Position numbers and translations under genes: made by a program
From: Acholeplasmataceae bacterium
GTDB taxonomy: Bacteria; Bacillota_I; Bacilli_A; Acholeplasmatales; Acholeplasmataceae
DNA: 64,000 nucleotides
Assembly: GCA_030603805.1 (NCBI GenBank)
Contig: JAUVXD010000001.1
Location: 41,518-105,517 of the forward strand
Reading direction: 5' to 3'
Shown: in pieces, positions 1 through 8,643 of the stretch
Layout of the letters: every line of letters starts with the position of its first letter
Position numbering within the stretch: position 1 is the first letter of the stretch
Notes under the pieces: model-generated
What the model was told of the DNA's origin: nothing
Database searches by the model: none
The model's input: the letters and a program-made list of their open reading frames with translations, nothing else

Positions 1-491
1 AATGGCGTAATTTTAACGGCGTAGATCAGTTGGAATACGTTTTAAATGAAATTAAACATAACCCCAATTCAAGACGCATGATTTTATCAGCTTGGAATCC
101 AGCGGAAATCAAGAACATGGCGCTTCCGCCTTGTCACACACTGATTCAGTTTTATGTCAGAGATCAAAAATTATCACTTCAACTTTATCAAAGAAGTGCA
201 GATATTTTTTTAGGTGTGCCTTTTAATATTGCGTCTTATGCATTATTACTGATGATGGTGGCACAAGTATCTGGTCTTCAAGTTGGAGAATTTGTTCATA
301 CGCTTGGTGATGCACATATTTATTCGAATCATTTTGAACAGGTAGAACTTCAACTCTCTAGAGAACCAAGAGAAAGACCCATCATGAAGATTAATCCATC
401 TGTAAAGTCTCTTTATGATTTTAAATTTGAGGATTTTGAATTGATGAACTATCATCCACATCCTCCTATTAAAGGTAAGGTGGCTATATGA
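1..491 (+). CDS. thyA: Thymidylate synthase, C-terminal part (5' end outside window)
   Basis: Converts dUMP to dTMP using methylene-tetrahydrofolate as methyl donor and reductant. The frame is open to the left window edge (codons begin at base 3), so only about the last 162 residues are present. The catalytic cysteine is seen in the PPCHT motif, followed by the QRSAD and [10 protein letters not shown] blocks and the HIYSNH segment, all typical of ThyA. The stop overlaps the start of dfrA by 4 nt (ATGA), giving a thyA-dfrA pair that makes dTMP and recycles the dihydrofolate it produces. The missing N-terminal part is lost to the window edge; I see no sign of a truncated gene. Confidence 0.97.
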   Translation, partial: WRNFNGVDQLEYVLNEIKHNPNSRRMILSAWNPAEIKNMALPPCHTLIQFYVRDQKLSLQLYQRSADIFLGVPFNIASYALLLMMVAQVSGLQVGEFVHTLGDAHIYSNHFEQVELQLSREPRERPIMKINPSVKSLYDFKFEDFELMNYHPHPPIKGKVAI

Positions 492-961
492 TTGCATTGA
501 TTTGGGCGATGGATGAAAACTGGTTGATTGGGAAAGATAATTTACTGCCTTGGCATTATCCAAAGGATTTGGCATATTTTAAAAGCTTAACCAAAGATCA
601 AGCTGTTTTAATGGGTGATTTGACTTATCAATCATTGAAAACTTATTATAAAACGAAACCTTTGCCTTTTAAAAAGAATTATGTTGCTAATATACTGGAC
701 GCAGAATATGAAGATGCCATTCATGTCAAAGATTTGTTTCAATTTTTAAAAGAAACGAAAGAAGATATATTCGTGATTGGTGGAAAAACGATTTACCAAC
801 TTTGTCTACCATATGCTGATCGACTTTATATCAGTTACGTTTTAGACACACATGAGGGGAATGTCTATTTTCCAAAATTTGATTTATCACAGTTTAAATT
901 GATTGAAAAACGGATTGAAGAACATTTGATTTTTGCAGTCTATGAAAGGGTGTCCCCATGA
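488..961 (+). CDS. dfrA: Dihydrofolate reductase
   Basis: NADPH-dependent reduction of dihydrofolate to tetrahydrofolate, in the cytoplasm. The 157-residue length is normal for bacterial DHFR. The N-terminus has the [19 protein letters not shown] folate/NADPH loop, and the [11 protein letters not shown] segment is the usual glycine-rich cofactor contact. The gene overlaps thyA upstream and plsC downstream, each by 4 nt, so translation of the three is probably coupled. Coupling to ThyA makes metabolic sense because ThyA is the only major reaction that oxidises tetrahydrofolate. Confidence 0.96.
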   Translation: MIALIWAMDENWLIGKDNLLPWHYPKDLAYFKSLTKDQAVLMGDLTYQSLKTYYKTKPLPFKKNYVANILDAEYEDAIHVKDLFQFLKETKEDIFVIGGKTIYQLCLPYADRLYISYVLDTHEGNVYFPKFDLSQFKLIEKRIEEHLIFAVYERVSP

Positions 962-1758
962 TTTCATTACTTTATCTTATTTTTTGGGCAGGATTCGTTT
1001 ATTTGATGACCACTTGGGTCCCTAATCCATATTTCATTGCTTTATGGGTGATCCTAGGTATTGTTGTTGCATTTATGCTCATTGTCATCTTTTTGGTTCT
1101 TCAATTTCCAATCCTTAAATATACGGCTTATGACAATCAATATAAATATTTTTTATCAAGAAGTACATCCAAATGGTTGGTTAGATTTTTCTTAAGATTA
1201 AAGATCCAAGTTGAAGGTGAAGAAAATATTCCAAAAACTGGAGTGCTCACTGTTTATGCCAATCATAAATCTTATGCAGATCCTTTCATTGTCTTTGAGT
1301 TTATGAAAAGACCTACAACCTTTACTCCAAAAATGGGTGTCTACAAATTACCACTGGTTGGATTATGGCTTAAATATTTAGGTGCATTTCCAATCGATCG
1401 CTCAAGTGATCGAAATACAGCGCGTGCAATGGTAGATGCCATTAAAGTGGTCAAATCTGGTATGGCAATGGCCATTTTCCCAGAAGGTGGCATTAAAGAT
1501 CGAGATGATGAGAAGATGGTGGCGATGCGTGCTGGCGCATATCGCGTCGCTATGAAGGCTGAAGCTGATTTACTGCCTGTCAGTATCTCAGGGACATCTT
1601 TGGTTAAATATAGAGCCCCATTTCGCTCAACAAAAATTCGTGTTAAAATCCATCCTGTGGTTACATATGAGTCTGTCAAACATATGAAAACGAGTGATAT
1701 TGCAGATATGATGTTTCATATCATCAATCAAGAAATAAAACAAGAAAAAAAGGCCTAA
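958..1758 (+). CDS. plsC: 1-acyl-sn-glycerol-3-phosphate acyltransferase (PlsC family)
   Basis: Adds the second acyl chain to lysophosphatidic acid during phospholipid synthesis at the membrane. Two hydrophobic segments occupy about residues 1-50. The catalytic HX4D motif is present as NHKSYADP near residue 102, and the phosphate-binding FPEGG motif lies near residue 175. The 266-residue length is normal. The start overlaps the dfrA stop by 4 nt, although no functional link between the two is obvious. The stop lies inside the bidirectional terminator shared with the convergent phosphatase gene. Confidence 0.92.
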   Translation: MISLLYLIFWAGFVYLMTTWVPNPYFIALWVILGIVVAFMLIVIFLVLQFPILKYTAYDNQYKYFLSRSTSKWLVRFFLRLKIQVEGEENIPKTGVLTVYANHKSYADPFIVFEFMKRPTTFTPKMGVYKLPLVGLWLKYLGAFPIDRSSDRNTARAMVDAIKVVKSGMAMAIFPEGGIKDRDDEKMVAMRAGAYRVAMKAEADLLPVSISGTSLVKYRAPFRSTKIRVKIHPVVTYESVKHMKTSDIADMMFHIINQEIKQEKKA

Positions 1759-1770
1759 GCAAGGCCTTTT
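1748..1770. terminator. Bidirectional intrinsic terminator (plsC / histidine phosphatase)
   Basis: A 9-bp inverted repeat, AAAAGGCCT and AGGCCTTTT, with a 5-nt loop and T runs on both strands. The stop codons of both convergent genes lie within it. Confidence 0.85.
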
Positions 1771-2327
1771 CTATTAATGACTTTAATGTCTTTATCTGTA
1801 ACTTCAAAGTAGATGACATCCAAGTGTCTGATTAAATCTGCAAATGAATACTTTTCTGAATCAATGTTCATTAAGATTGCTTTAATGACATGAGAATGTG
1901 CAACAAGCAAGATTTTTTCACTTGGAAACTCTTGATATAAATTTTTAACAGCCCTTAAGATTCTTCGCATAATCAGTTCATCGTGCTCATAGTGTTCATG
2001 CTTATAATTCTTAATTCTAACTAAAGGCATCGCTGTTTCAAGTGGGGTTCCATCTAAGTGATAAAAATCTCTTTCGACAAACTGATGATCCACATAAATC
2101 GGTTGATTCATTTTGAGTTGTTTTGAGATGAGATATGCTGTTTCTAAAGCTCTAGATAAAGGGGAAGCAGCGATACGGTCAAACGTTTCGCCTTCTTCCT
2201 TCAATAATTTTCCGAGTGCTTTGGCTTGTTCTCTACCAGCATCGGTTAAAGGGATGTTAATTCGACCTTGAACCAGACCTCTAGCATTATAATGTGTTTG
2301 TCCGTGTCTAACCATTGCTAAAATCAT
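1755..2327 (-). CDS. Histidine phosphatase family protein (phosphoglycerate mutase-like)
   Basis: A member of the phosphoglycerate mutase/acid phosphatase superfamily, which uses a phospho-histidine intermediate. The N-terminal MVRHGQTHYNARG carries the RHG motif with the nucleophilic His. The second catalytic His is in LLVAHSHVI near residue 145. At 190 residues it is shorter than cofactor-dependent Gpm and closer to the PhoE/CobC-like broad-specificity phosphatases, so the substrate cannot be named. It stands alone, convergent with plsC and divergent from the nucleoside phosphorylase gene. Confidence 0.88.
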   Translation of the reverse strand: MILAMVRHGQTHYNARGLVQGRINIPLTDAGREQAKALGKLLKEEGETFDRIAASPLSRALETAYLISKQLKMNQPIYVDHQFVERDFYHLDGTPLETAMPLVRIKNYKHEHYEHDELIMRRILRAVKNLYQEFPSEKILLVAHSHVIKAILMNIDSEKYSFADLIRHLDVIYFEVTDKDIKVINRKGLA

Positions 2328-2423
2328 AAGATATTCCTCATTTCGTCCTTAATCATTATAACATACATTACTTTCTAAAGATTATCATATATGATAAAAT
2401 ATTGATAAGGAGACGTGATGAAT

Positions 2424-3719
2424 ATGCATATGATTGATATCATCGCTAAAAAGCGAGATGGCAACGCATTAACACAACAAGAAATAGATTTTGTTATCAA
2501 AAATTATACTCAAGGTCTTATACCTGATTATCAGATGAGTGCCTTTTTAATGGCTGTTTATTTTAATCAAATGAATGATGAGGAGTCCACATATCTTGCG
2601 CTTGCCATGAGAGATTCAGGTGATGTCATTGATTTATCATCGATAGAAGGTGTTAAAGTTGATAAACATTCCACAGGTGGCGTTGGGGATAAAGTGACCT
2701 TAATTTTAGGTCCACTTCTAGCAAGCCTTGGTGTGAAGTTTGCCAAAATGAGTGGTCGAGGACTTGGACATACGGGTGGTACCATTGATAAACTCGAAAG
2801 TATACCAGGATACAAAGTTGAACTTCCTGTCAAAAAATTCATTAAACAAGTTCAAGACATTGGAATTGCAATCGTTGGGCAAAGCGGAGATGTTGCCCCT
2901 GCAGATAAAAAACTTTATGCATTAAGGGATGTGACAGCAACCGTCGATGTCATTCCTTTAATTGCATCTTCAATTATGTCAAAGAAACTTGCCAGCGGAG
3001 CAGATGCTATTGTGCTTGATGTTAAGGTTGGGCATGGGGCATTTATGAAGACTGAAGAGGATGCAATTAAGCTTGCTGAGCTTATGGTCTCCATTGGACG
3101 ATTGGCAGGTAAGCAGATGACAGCCATCTTAACCGGCATGGATGAGCCCTTAGGACATAAAATCGGTAATGCATTAGAAGTTTATGAAGCGATTGAGACT
3201 TTAAATGGACAAGGACCTAAAGATTTAGTTGCTGTTACTGTTGAAATTGGTGCGCATCTTTTATTAGATGCTGGCATCGAAAGTGATTTTGAAACTGCAA
3301 AAATTAGATTGCATGAAGCCTTACAAAATGGAACTGCTTATCAGAAGTTTTTGGATTTAGTCGAAGCACAAGGCGGAAATTTAAATGCACTTGATGATCC
3401 ATCAAAACTTTTATCTAAAAAAACAGTCAGCATCCTTGCTGAAAAAGAAGGCTATATTACAGATATCAATGCATTAGATATCGGTAAAGCAGCGATGCGT
3501 CTTGGTGCAGGTAGAGAAACCAAAGAAGATCTTGTGTTACTAGATGTTGGACTTGATCTTCATCTTAAAATTGGATCTTACGTTAAAAAAGGCGATAAGC
3601 TTGCAACCCTTTATGTGAGAGATAAAGGCATAGAAGAAGCGAAAAAATTGATTTTAAGTGCCATTCAAATTGGAAACGAACAAAAGCATTTAGAATTGAT
3701 TAGAAAAACGATTAAGTAA
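2424..3719 (+). CDS. pdp: Pyrimidine-nucleoside phosphorylase
   Basis: Phosphorolysis of uridine, thymidine and deoxyuridine to base plus (deoxy)ribose-1-phosphate, a salvage step. Conserved blocks include KVDKHSTGGVGDK (phosphate site), KMSGRGLGHTGGTIDKLE and ALRDVTATVDVIPLIASSIMSKK. The C-terminal alpha/beta domain is present to full length. GTG 2415 and ATG 2418 are also in frame. I chose ATG 2424 because the MHMIDIIAKKRDG start matches the family and the spacing to AAGGAG (2407-2412) is about 11. The downstream AlkP-family gene starts 4 nt after the stop. deoB at 42118 could take the deoxyribose-1-phosphate onward. Confidence 0.95.
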   Translation: MHMIDIIAKKRDGNALTQQEIDFVIKNYTQGLIPDYQMSAFLMAVYFNQMNDEESTYLALAMRDSGDVIDLSSIEGVKVDKHSTGGVGDKVTLILGPLLASLGVKFAKMSGRGLGHTGGTIDKLESIPGYKVELPVKKFIKQVQDIGIAIVGQSGDVAPADKKLYALRDVTATVDVIPLIASSIMSKKLASGADAIVLDVKVGHGAFMKTEEDAIKLAELMVSIGRLAGKQMTAILTGMDEPLGHKIGNALEVYEAIETLNGQGPKDLVAVTVEIGAHLLLDAGIESDFETAKIRLHEALQNGTAYQKFLDLVEAQGGNLNALDDPSKLLSKKTVSILAEKEGYITDINALDIGKAAMRLGAGRETKEDLVLLDVGLDLHLKIGSYVKKGDKLATLYVRDKGIEEAKKLILSAIQIGNEQKHLELIRKTIK

Positions 3720-3722
3720 AAG

Positions 3723-4826
3723 ATGATTAAATATCCAGATTATAACCACTCTATCTTAAATGTTTCAGCAACACTACTCAAACATTATGGAGTAGTTTCT
3801 TCTTTTGGGACCATTCAATCATTAGAAGAATCACTGAAGAAAAATCCAAAACATGTGGTTTATATTTTGCTGGATGGTATGGGAATCAATCTATTAAAAA
3901 AGCATCTTAAGCAGGATGCTTTTTTCAATCGAAACTTAAAAGACACCATCACTTCGGTATTTCCTCCAACGACTGTAGCTGCAACCAATGTGGTCTTATC
4001 AGGAAAGGCACCTATCTCAACGGGTTATCTCGGTTGGGTTCAATACTTTAAAAAAGAGGATACAGATCTAGCTGTGTTTATGAATTATGATTATTACCAC
4101 CATGATCGAACTTTTGATTTAATCTTAAGAGATCATTATCTAAAGTATGATACGATTCTCGATCAAATCAAAAAGAAAAATGCTGATGTCATGACATTTG
4201 AACTTTTTCCAAGTTTTAGAAATCCAGGATATCATGCGTTTTGTGATCAAATCGATGAAGCATTATCAATCATGAAAAGTTACAAGAAAACATTTACCTA
4301 TATTTACTGGACAGAACCAGATTTATCAGAGCATGATTATGGTATCTCACACGATCTGATCAATGATATCCTCAGTCACTTAAATGATGAAGTGGAAAGA
4401 CTTTATCAAAACATGCCAGAAGATTCACAAATCATAGTGATTGCTGATCATGGCTTAACCGATGTTGAACATGTGGATTTGACTCAAAATGAGGCACTGA
4501 TGTCTTGTCTTAAAACAAAACCATCCTTAGAACCTAGAGCAACCACTTTCTTTGTTAAAAAAGGCTTTAAAAAGCGATTTAAAGAGCTTTTCAACTTAAG
4601 CTATCAAACAGATTTTTTGTTATTATCAAAAAGAGAATTCCTAAAATCAGGATTACTTGGTTCGGGTAAAAAACATCCAATGCTTAAAAGTTTTATCGGT
4701 GATTTTGTAGGGATTGCCATAGGAAAATCTATGTTTGATTTTATACCTGGCAATCAGTTTGTCGCAAATCATGCGGGATTAACACAAGATGAAATGGACG
4801 TCCCTTTAATCATCATTACCAAGTAA
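3723..4826 (+). CDS. Alkaline phosphatase superfamily protein (nucleotide pyrophosphatase/phosphodiesterase-like)
   Basis: A metal-dependent hydrolase of the type I phosphodiesterase/nucleotide pyrophosphatase group. VVYILLDGMGINLL near residue 45 supplies the first metal-binding Asp. The nucleophile Thr is in the FPPTTVAATN block near residue 80. EPDLSEHDYG and IADHGL supply the remaining Asp/His metal ligands. No signal peptide or membrane segment is visible, so it is probably cytoplasmic. It sits 4 nt behind pdp and is likely co-transcribed with it, which suggests a nucleotide- or sugar-phosphate-related substrate. The exact reaction is unknown. Confidence 0.82.
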   Translation: MIKYPDYNHSILNVSATLLKHYGVVSSFGTIQSLEESLKKNPKHVVYILLDGMGINLLKKHLKQDAFFNRNLKDTITSVFPPTTVAATNVVLSGKAPISTGYLGWVQYFKKEDTDLAVFMNYDYYHHDRTFDLILRDHYLKYDTILDQIKKKNADVMTFELFPSFRNPGYHAFCDQIDEALSIMKSYKKTFTYIYWTEPDLSEHDYGISHDLINDILSHLNDEVERLYQNMPEDSQIIVIADHGLTDVEHVDLTQNEALMSCLKTKPSLEPRATTFFVKKGFKKRFKELFNLSYQTDFLLLSKREFLKSGLLGSGKKHPMLKSFIGDFVGIAIGKSMFDFIPGNQFVANHAGLTQDEMDVPLIIITK

Positions 4827-4828
4827 AA

Positions 4829-4866
4829 AAATGGCTGCATCTCCCCCCAGATGACAGCCATTTTCT
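4829..4866. terminator. Intrinsic terminator between convergent genes
   Basis: AAAATGGCTG and its near-complement CAGCCATTTT flank a C-rich loop, with A/T tracts on both sides, so it can serve both strands. It lies between the AlkP-family gene and the SPFH gene. Confidence 0.8.
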
Positions 4867-4874
4867 TTAGTTAG

Positions 4875-5828
4875 TTATTTCTTTTCAACAGCTTTGCTGT
4901 CTTTTGCAAATTCAGCAGCCATTAAAATAGATGATGCAAGGTCTGTAATATTTGTTGGAACAACAAGTTTCACAGCTTGACCATTCGCAACTTGAGCTAA
5001 TGCCTCATATGATTTCAGAGTGAGGACATTCTTATCTGCACCAGCATCTTTAATCAATTTAATCCCAAGTGCTTCAGCTTCTTTGATCTTGAAGATTGCA
5101 GCAGCTTCCCCTTCAGCTTGAAGGATTTTTTCTTTCTTGTTGGCTTCAGCTCTTAAAATCAGTGCTTCAGCATCCCCTTCAGCTCTTAAGATTTCAGCTC
5201 TCTTTTCACCTTCAGCAATCAAAATGGTTTGACGTTTTTCACGTTCAGCACGCATTTGCTTTTCCATGGATTCTCTGATGTCTTTAGGTGGCACGATGTT
5301 CTTAACTTCAACACGGTTCACTTTAATACCCCATGCATCGGTTGCTTCATCAAGGATTTCTCTCATCTTTGTATTGATTAAATCTCTAGATGTGAGTGTT
5401 TGATCTAAGTCAAGATCACCTATGATATTACGGAGTGTGGTTGCAGAAATATTTTCAATGGCAAGCATTGGATTTTCTGTACCATAAGTGAATAATTTAG
5501 AGTCTGTAATTTGGAAGAAGACAACAGTATCAATTTGCATTGTGACGTTATCTTTAGTGATTACAGGTTGTGGATCAAAGTCTTTAACGATTTCTTTATG
5601 AGAAACGGTTCTTACAACTCTATCAAACACAGGTAAAATAAAGTGTACACCAACACCTAAAGTCTTATGATAAGCACCAAGACGTTCAACAACAACTGTC
5701 TTTGTTTGAGTTACAAGTCTAAAACTCAAAGCAAAGATGATGAATAAAATGACGATACCGACAATAATGCCAGTTACTGCACCTGTAGAAATCGCGATAG
5801 GTGCTAAAAATAGTTCAATCAATTTCAT
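4875..5828 (-). CDS. SPFH/band 7 membrane protein (stomatin/QmcA-like)
   Basis: Stomatin-like scaffold protein that oligomerises at membrane microdomains. One N-terminal membrane segment occupies about residues 15-38. The SPFH domain (about 40-210) includes TVVVERLGAYHKTLGVGVHFILP and the conserved VKNIVPPKDIRESMEKQM block. A long charged helix with repeated AEGEKRAEILRAEGDAEA-type sequence follows (about 205-265), then a C-terminal hydrophobic tail. The 317-residue length is typical. The NfeD gene lies immediately upstream, a pairing seen across bacteria, where the NfeD OB-fold partners the SPFH scaffold. The gene is probably the last of a leftward operon that starts at 7187. Confidence 0.93.
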   Translation of the reverse strand: MKLIELFLAPIAISTGAVTGIIVGIVILFIIFALSFRLVTQTKTVVVERLGAYHKTLGVGVHFILPVFDRVVRTVSHKEIVKDFDPQPVITKDNVTMQIDTVVFFQITDSKLFTYGTENPMLAIENISATTLRNIIGDLDLDQTLTSRDLINTKMREILDEATDAWGIKVNRVEVKNIVPPKDIRESMEKQMRAEREKRQTILIAEGEKRAEILRAEGDAEALILRAEANKKEKILQAEGEAAAIFKIKEAEALGIKLIKDAGADKNVLTLKSYEALAQVANGQAVKLVVPTNITDLASSILMAAEFAKDSKAVEKK

Positions 5829-5851
5829 ATGTATACCTCTTTCTTTTTAAT

Positions 5852-6283
5852 TTATTTGTCAATCACAGTCACAATCAATTTTGCGCCTTCAATATCAAGA
5901 ATTCGAACATGCTGTCCCACTTCAATCGTTTCTTTGGAGATAGCAGACCATTCAATGTACTGAACCTTAACACGGCCAATGGTATCGGGGGTAATTTGCT
6001 TAATGCAAATCGCCTGTTGACCAATTAAAGCTTCAGCATTGGTTTTGATCTCGTTGGTTTTCATATACTTCTTGACGACAGGTCTTGTGAAAAGAAGTAA
6101 TGCAAAAGCAATGACTATGAAAATAACAATTTGAACAATAATGTGAGCTCCTGCAAGTGCTAGGACAAAGCTTGGTAGTGCAGCAAGTGCGAACCAAATA
6201 CTAATCATATCAGATGTTAAAAGTTCAGCAACGAGTGCAATGACAAATAATCCTAACCAAAACCAGATCATATAGTCGAGCAT
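5852..6283 (-). CDS. NfeD-like membrane protein with C-terminal OB-fold
   Basis: A short NfeD-family protein of 143 residues. Two or three hydrophobic segments occupy about residues 5-70. A soluble beta-rich domain covers about 80-143 and contains the TNAEALIGQQAICIKQI and GRVKVQYIEWSAIS pattern of NfeD OB-folds. There is no Ser protease domain, so this is the short class that pairs with a stomatin-like SPFH protein. It lies 23 bp upstream of the SPFH gene on the same strand. Its start has an AAGGAGG site. Confidence 0.9.
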   Translation of the reverse strand: MLDYMIWFWLGLFVIALVAELLTSDMISIWFALAALPSFVLALAGAHIIVQIVIFIVIAFALLLFTRPVVKKYMKTNEIKTNAEALIGQQAICIKQITPDTIGRVKVQYIEWSAISKETIEVGQHVRILDIEGAKLIVTVIDK

Positions 6284-6284
6284 A

Positions 6285-6659
6285 TTATACTTCCTCCTTC
6301 AAATCCACAACAAGGATTTGATTCTTTTGGTCCCATGTTGCTTTGAATTTATGGGTTTCAATCTCAAGATTCAAGCCAGCAAAATCTGAAACCTCTTGCA
6401 TGAATGCCTTATTAGTGACTCTACTATATGAAGAACGCACAGTAATTTTATATTTATTACTTTCTGGTATATCATGCTTCATAGAATCAGCTTTGTTTAA
6501 TGGCCTAATGGCAATGAGTTTTTTAGATTTCTCTAAACCTAGCATAACGCTATAAGCGTTCTCAAAGAAAAATGTTGCAGGTTTGTTCAATGTGAGATTG
6601 CCAGCTGCAAGTGTTACAATGCAGTCTTTAGGCTTTTCGTTGAACCACGTAAATTCCAT
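6285..6659 (-). CDS. Hypothetical protein in SPFH/NfeD cluster
   Basis: I do not recognise this 124-residue protein. It has no membrane segment or signal peptide. The N-terminal part (MEFTWFNEKPKDCIVTLAAGNLTLNKPA) looks beta-rich, and the pattern of short strands with a helix near residues 85-100 would fit a compact PH-like or barrel fold, but that is only an impression. A GTG start at 6668 is possible but overlaps the ribosome site. ATG 6659 is 8 nt from an AAGGAG site and is preferred. The stop is 1 nt from the NfeD start, so it is almost certainly co-transcribed with NfeD and SPFH. Confidence 0.7.
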   Translation of the reverse strand: MEFTWFNEKPKDCIVTLAAGNLTLNKPATFFFENAYSVMLGLEKSKKLIAIRPLNKADSMKHDIPESNKYKITVRSSYSRVTNKAFMQEVSDFAGLNLEIETHKFKATWDQKNQILVVDLKEEV

Positions 6660-6731
6660 AAGTATCACTCCTTACACTTCTATTATACACCGAATTATTT
6701 GAAATGCAAGAAAAATTACTAAAAATTATTA

Positions 6732-7187
6732 TCAATTATCAAAATGTATTTTTTGGATATCCATACCAAAATCATGGGCAAATGTTTTGATTTCTTCAAA
6801 TTGGTCTAAAGGAATGAATGAACTGGGTGTCAAGACTTCTTCGAAATGCTTCAGCATGACTTTTAATGTATCAAGTGTAGCATAGACGAAGATCTTAGGG
6901 TCATGAATTTGATAAGTCAAAGTCAACTTAACATTTGTGCTTGTTCCATCATCAAGTTTTTTAATATAGTGATGATGTTTAATTTGAACTGTTAAATCCA
7001 CAGATTGAATGACGCGATCGAGTAGCGGAACAATGAAATGTATACCAGGTTGATCAATGATTTTCAAGAATACTCCAAATCGTTCAACAACGAGTGCTTG
7101 ATGTTGTCCAACGATTTTAATGTTGGGTAAAAGCAGTAGAACGACGAGGAAGAGAAGAACGAGTATTGCTGTAATTTCTGGTGGCAT
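6732..7187 (-). CDS. Short SPFH/band 7-like protein
   Basis: The 151-residue product begins with one membrane helix (about residues 5-24). Its SPFH beginning, ALVVERFGVFLKIIDQPGIHFIVPLLDRVIQ, is clearly paralogous to the same region of the 317-residue SPFH protein downstream. It then ends after what would be the first part of the SPFH domain. The coiled helix and C-terminal tail are missing. The frame is intact, with a good AAAGAGG ribosome site, so it is either a dedicated mini-SPFH protein or a truncated duplicate. It is the first gene of the leftward cluster. Confidence 0.75.
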   Translation of the reverse strand: MPPEITAILVLLFLVVLLLLPNIKIVGQHQALVVERFGVFLKIIDQPGIHFIVPLLDRVIQSVDLTVQIKHHHYIKKLDDGTSTNVKLTLTYQIHDPKIFVYATLDTLKVMLKHFEEVLTPSSFIPLDQFEEIKTFAHDFGMDIQKIHFDN

Positions 7188-7246
7188 AAAAACCTCTTTC
7201 TATATGATTTGAAATCTATCAAATCTTATGATATGATTAAGATGAT

Positions 7247-7328
7247 CACTACGGGGAGCCATGTGCTGAGAGGACGAAAGTCGACCCGCGAACCTGATCT
7301 GGATCGTACCAGCGGAGGGATAGTTTGA
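7247..7328 (+). promoter_or_regulatory. TPP (thiamine pyrophosphate) riboswitch
   Basis: The sequence has the THI-element core in order: ACGGGGAGCC, GCTGAGAGGA, GACCCGCGAACCTGATCTGG and CCAGCGGAGGGATAG. It lies directly upstream of the thiamine transporter gene. No strong T-tailed terminator is visible before the gene. A weak hairpin at about 7367-7387 ends right at the AAGGAGG site, so translational control is the more likely output. That last point is inference. Confidence 0.96.
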
Positions 7329-7404
7329 TAATATATCATACACACTATCAATTTCTTTGGTCATCCATAGAAATTTTTATTTTTCTAAGGAGGAAAAAAG
7401 AGAA

Positions 7405-7983
7405 ATGACACAGAGTTTAGAACTCAGAAAGTTGACGATGAGCAGCGCATTGGTCGCTATAGCATTTGCTATTGAATTGCTCATCAAGTTTGTATTACCG
7501 ATGTTTAATATGCCCTTTGGTGGCAATTTCATCGGATTATCGATGCTGCCTATGGTCATCGTAGGATTCCTATATGGATTCAAATACGGAATCATTGCAG
7601 GGTTTGTTTATGGGGTGTTTGAAGTCATGCTTGCACCAAGTGGGTATATCATTGGATGGTCATTTTTACTTGACTATCTGATTGGATTTACTGCATATGG
7701 TTTAACAGGTTTATTTGTTGGAAAACTCAAATCTGTTAAATATGTTGTCTTTGGTGTACTATTAGCGGGGTTTGTGAGATATCTCTCAGTATCCTTTGCA
7801 GGTGTCATTTTTTGGAGTGAGACCGCTAATTTTGATGCATTTGTCTACTCATTTGTCTATTATAATTTAGGATATAATGTCTCGACAACCGTCATTACGC
7901 TCGCTATTCTCATTTTAATTCGTAAGCGTATTGTCATGCTTAACGAGGATTTTTTAGGAAAGCATTTAAGTTCTGAGCAATAA
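7405..7983 (+). CDS. thiT: Thiamine transporter ThiT (ECF-type substrate-binding subunit)
   Basis: The S-component that binds thiamine in the membrane and works with a shared ECF energising module, which is not in this window. The product has about six hydrophobic segments over 192 residues. GFVRYLSVSFAGVIFWSE is the signature thiamine-binding stretch of the family, and the GFLYGFKYGIIAGFVYGVFE region also matches. An in-frame start exists at 7357, but ATG 7405 follows AAGGAGG (7387-7393) at normal spacing and gives the expected N-terminus. Control by the TPP riboswitch upstream supports the substrate. The last 44 bp overlap recU on the other strand. Confidence 0.95.
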   Translation: MTQSLELRKLTMSSALVAIAFAIELLIKFVLPMFNMPFGGNFIGLSMLPMVIVGFLYGFKYGIIAGFVYGVFEVMLAPSGYIIGWSFLLDYLIGFTAYGLTGLFVGKLKSVKYVVFGVLLAGFVRYLSVSFAGVIFWSETANFDAFVYSFVYYNLGYNVSTTVITLAILILIRKRIVMLNEDFLGKHLSSEQ

Positions 7984-8533
7984 TCTTTAAATAATCTAAA
8001 CGTGGTTGATATCCAAAAGGTATCTGATAAGCCTCTGATTTAAAAGCTTCATAAGGGATGGATTTCCGTCCCTTTTCTTCTTCCTTATTGTCCCAAAAGG
8101 AAAAAAGCACTGAAGCCGGAAGAATGAAATATTCATTATATGCCTTAAAATGAACAATTAAAAAGGCAATACCACCTTGCTTAACGACACCTTTTAAATG
8201 GCTAATTTGATGGTCATGGACATTTTTAAGAGGCATCGAAGTTTTGGAATTGGTTTCCTTTGCATCAAAATCAATATAAAGTCCTTGATAAATACCATTA
8301 AAATCAGTAGTTGATGGCGTTTTATAATAAGCTTCAGTAATTTTTGCTTTGTTTCTTGCAGGATAACTAACAGATACCACTTGGATAGGTGTAGGTTTTT
8401 TATGAATCACTGCAATACCTGCATTCAAGTAATAGAGATTACTTGATTCGATATCCGATTCTAATGTCATACCGAGATTGGCATAGTTTGTTACCTTTTG
8501 CTGTGCTTTGCGTTTGATGGGATAATTGATCAT
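7940..8533 (-). CDS. recU: Holliday junction resolvase RecU
   Basis: Cuts four-way DNA junctions in recombination and repair; the typical resolvase of low-GC Gram-positives. Visible family signatures are the N-terminal NLGMTLESDIESSN block, DFNGIYQGLYIDFDAKET (metal-binding acidic residues and catalytic Lys region) and GGIAFLIVHF. The 197-residue length is normal. An in-frame GTG at 8542 exists, but ATG 8533 lies about 6 nt from AGGTG and is preferred. Here recU stands alone, convergent with thiT, and their coding ends overlap by 44 bp. Confidence 0.93.
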   Translation of the reverse strand: MINYPIKRKAQQKVTNYANLGMTLESDIESSNLYYLNAGIAVIHKKPTPIQVVSVSYPARNKAKITEAYYKTPSTTDFNGIYQGLYIDFDAKETNSKTSMPLKNVHDHQISHLKGVVKQGGIAFLIVHFKAYNEYFILPASVLFSFWDNKEEEKGRKSIPYEAFKSEAYQIPFGYQPRLDYLKIIAQNLNAFLKNPR

Positions 8534-8578
8534 ATGGTTCACCTAATATTATCATATCACAGATATGAGTTAAAATCA

Positions 8579-8606
8579 TTGAGTATTCATGAAAACATGG
8601 TATAAT
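8579..8606 (+). promoter_or_regulatory. Promoter of the RNase J gene
   Basis: TTGAGT (8579-8584) and a perfect TATAAT (8601-8606) are separated by 16 bp, about 38 bp before the GTG start. Confidence 0.7.
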
Positions 8607-8643
8607 AACCATAGTAAAAACCGTTTCAAGGGATGTGTTATAG

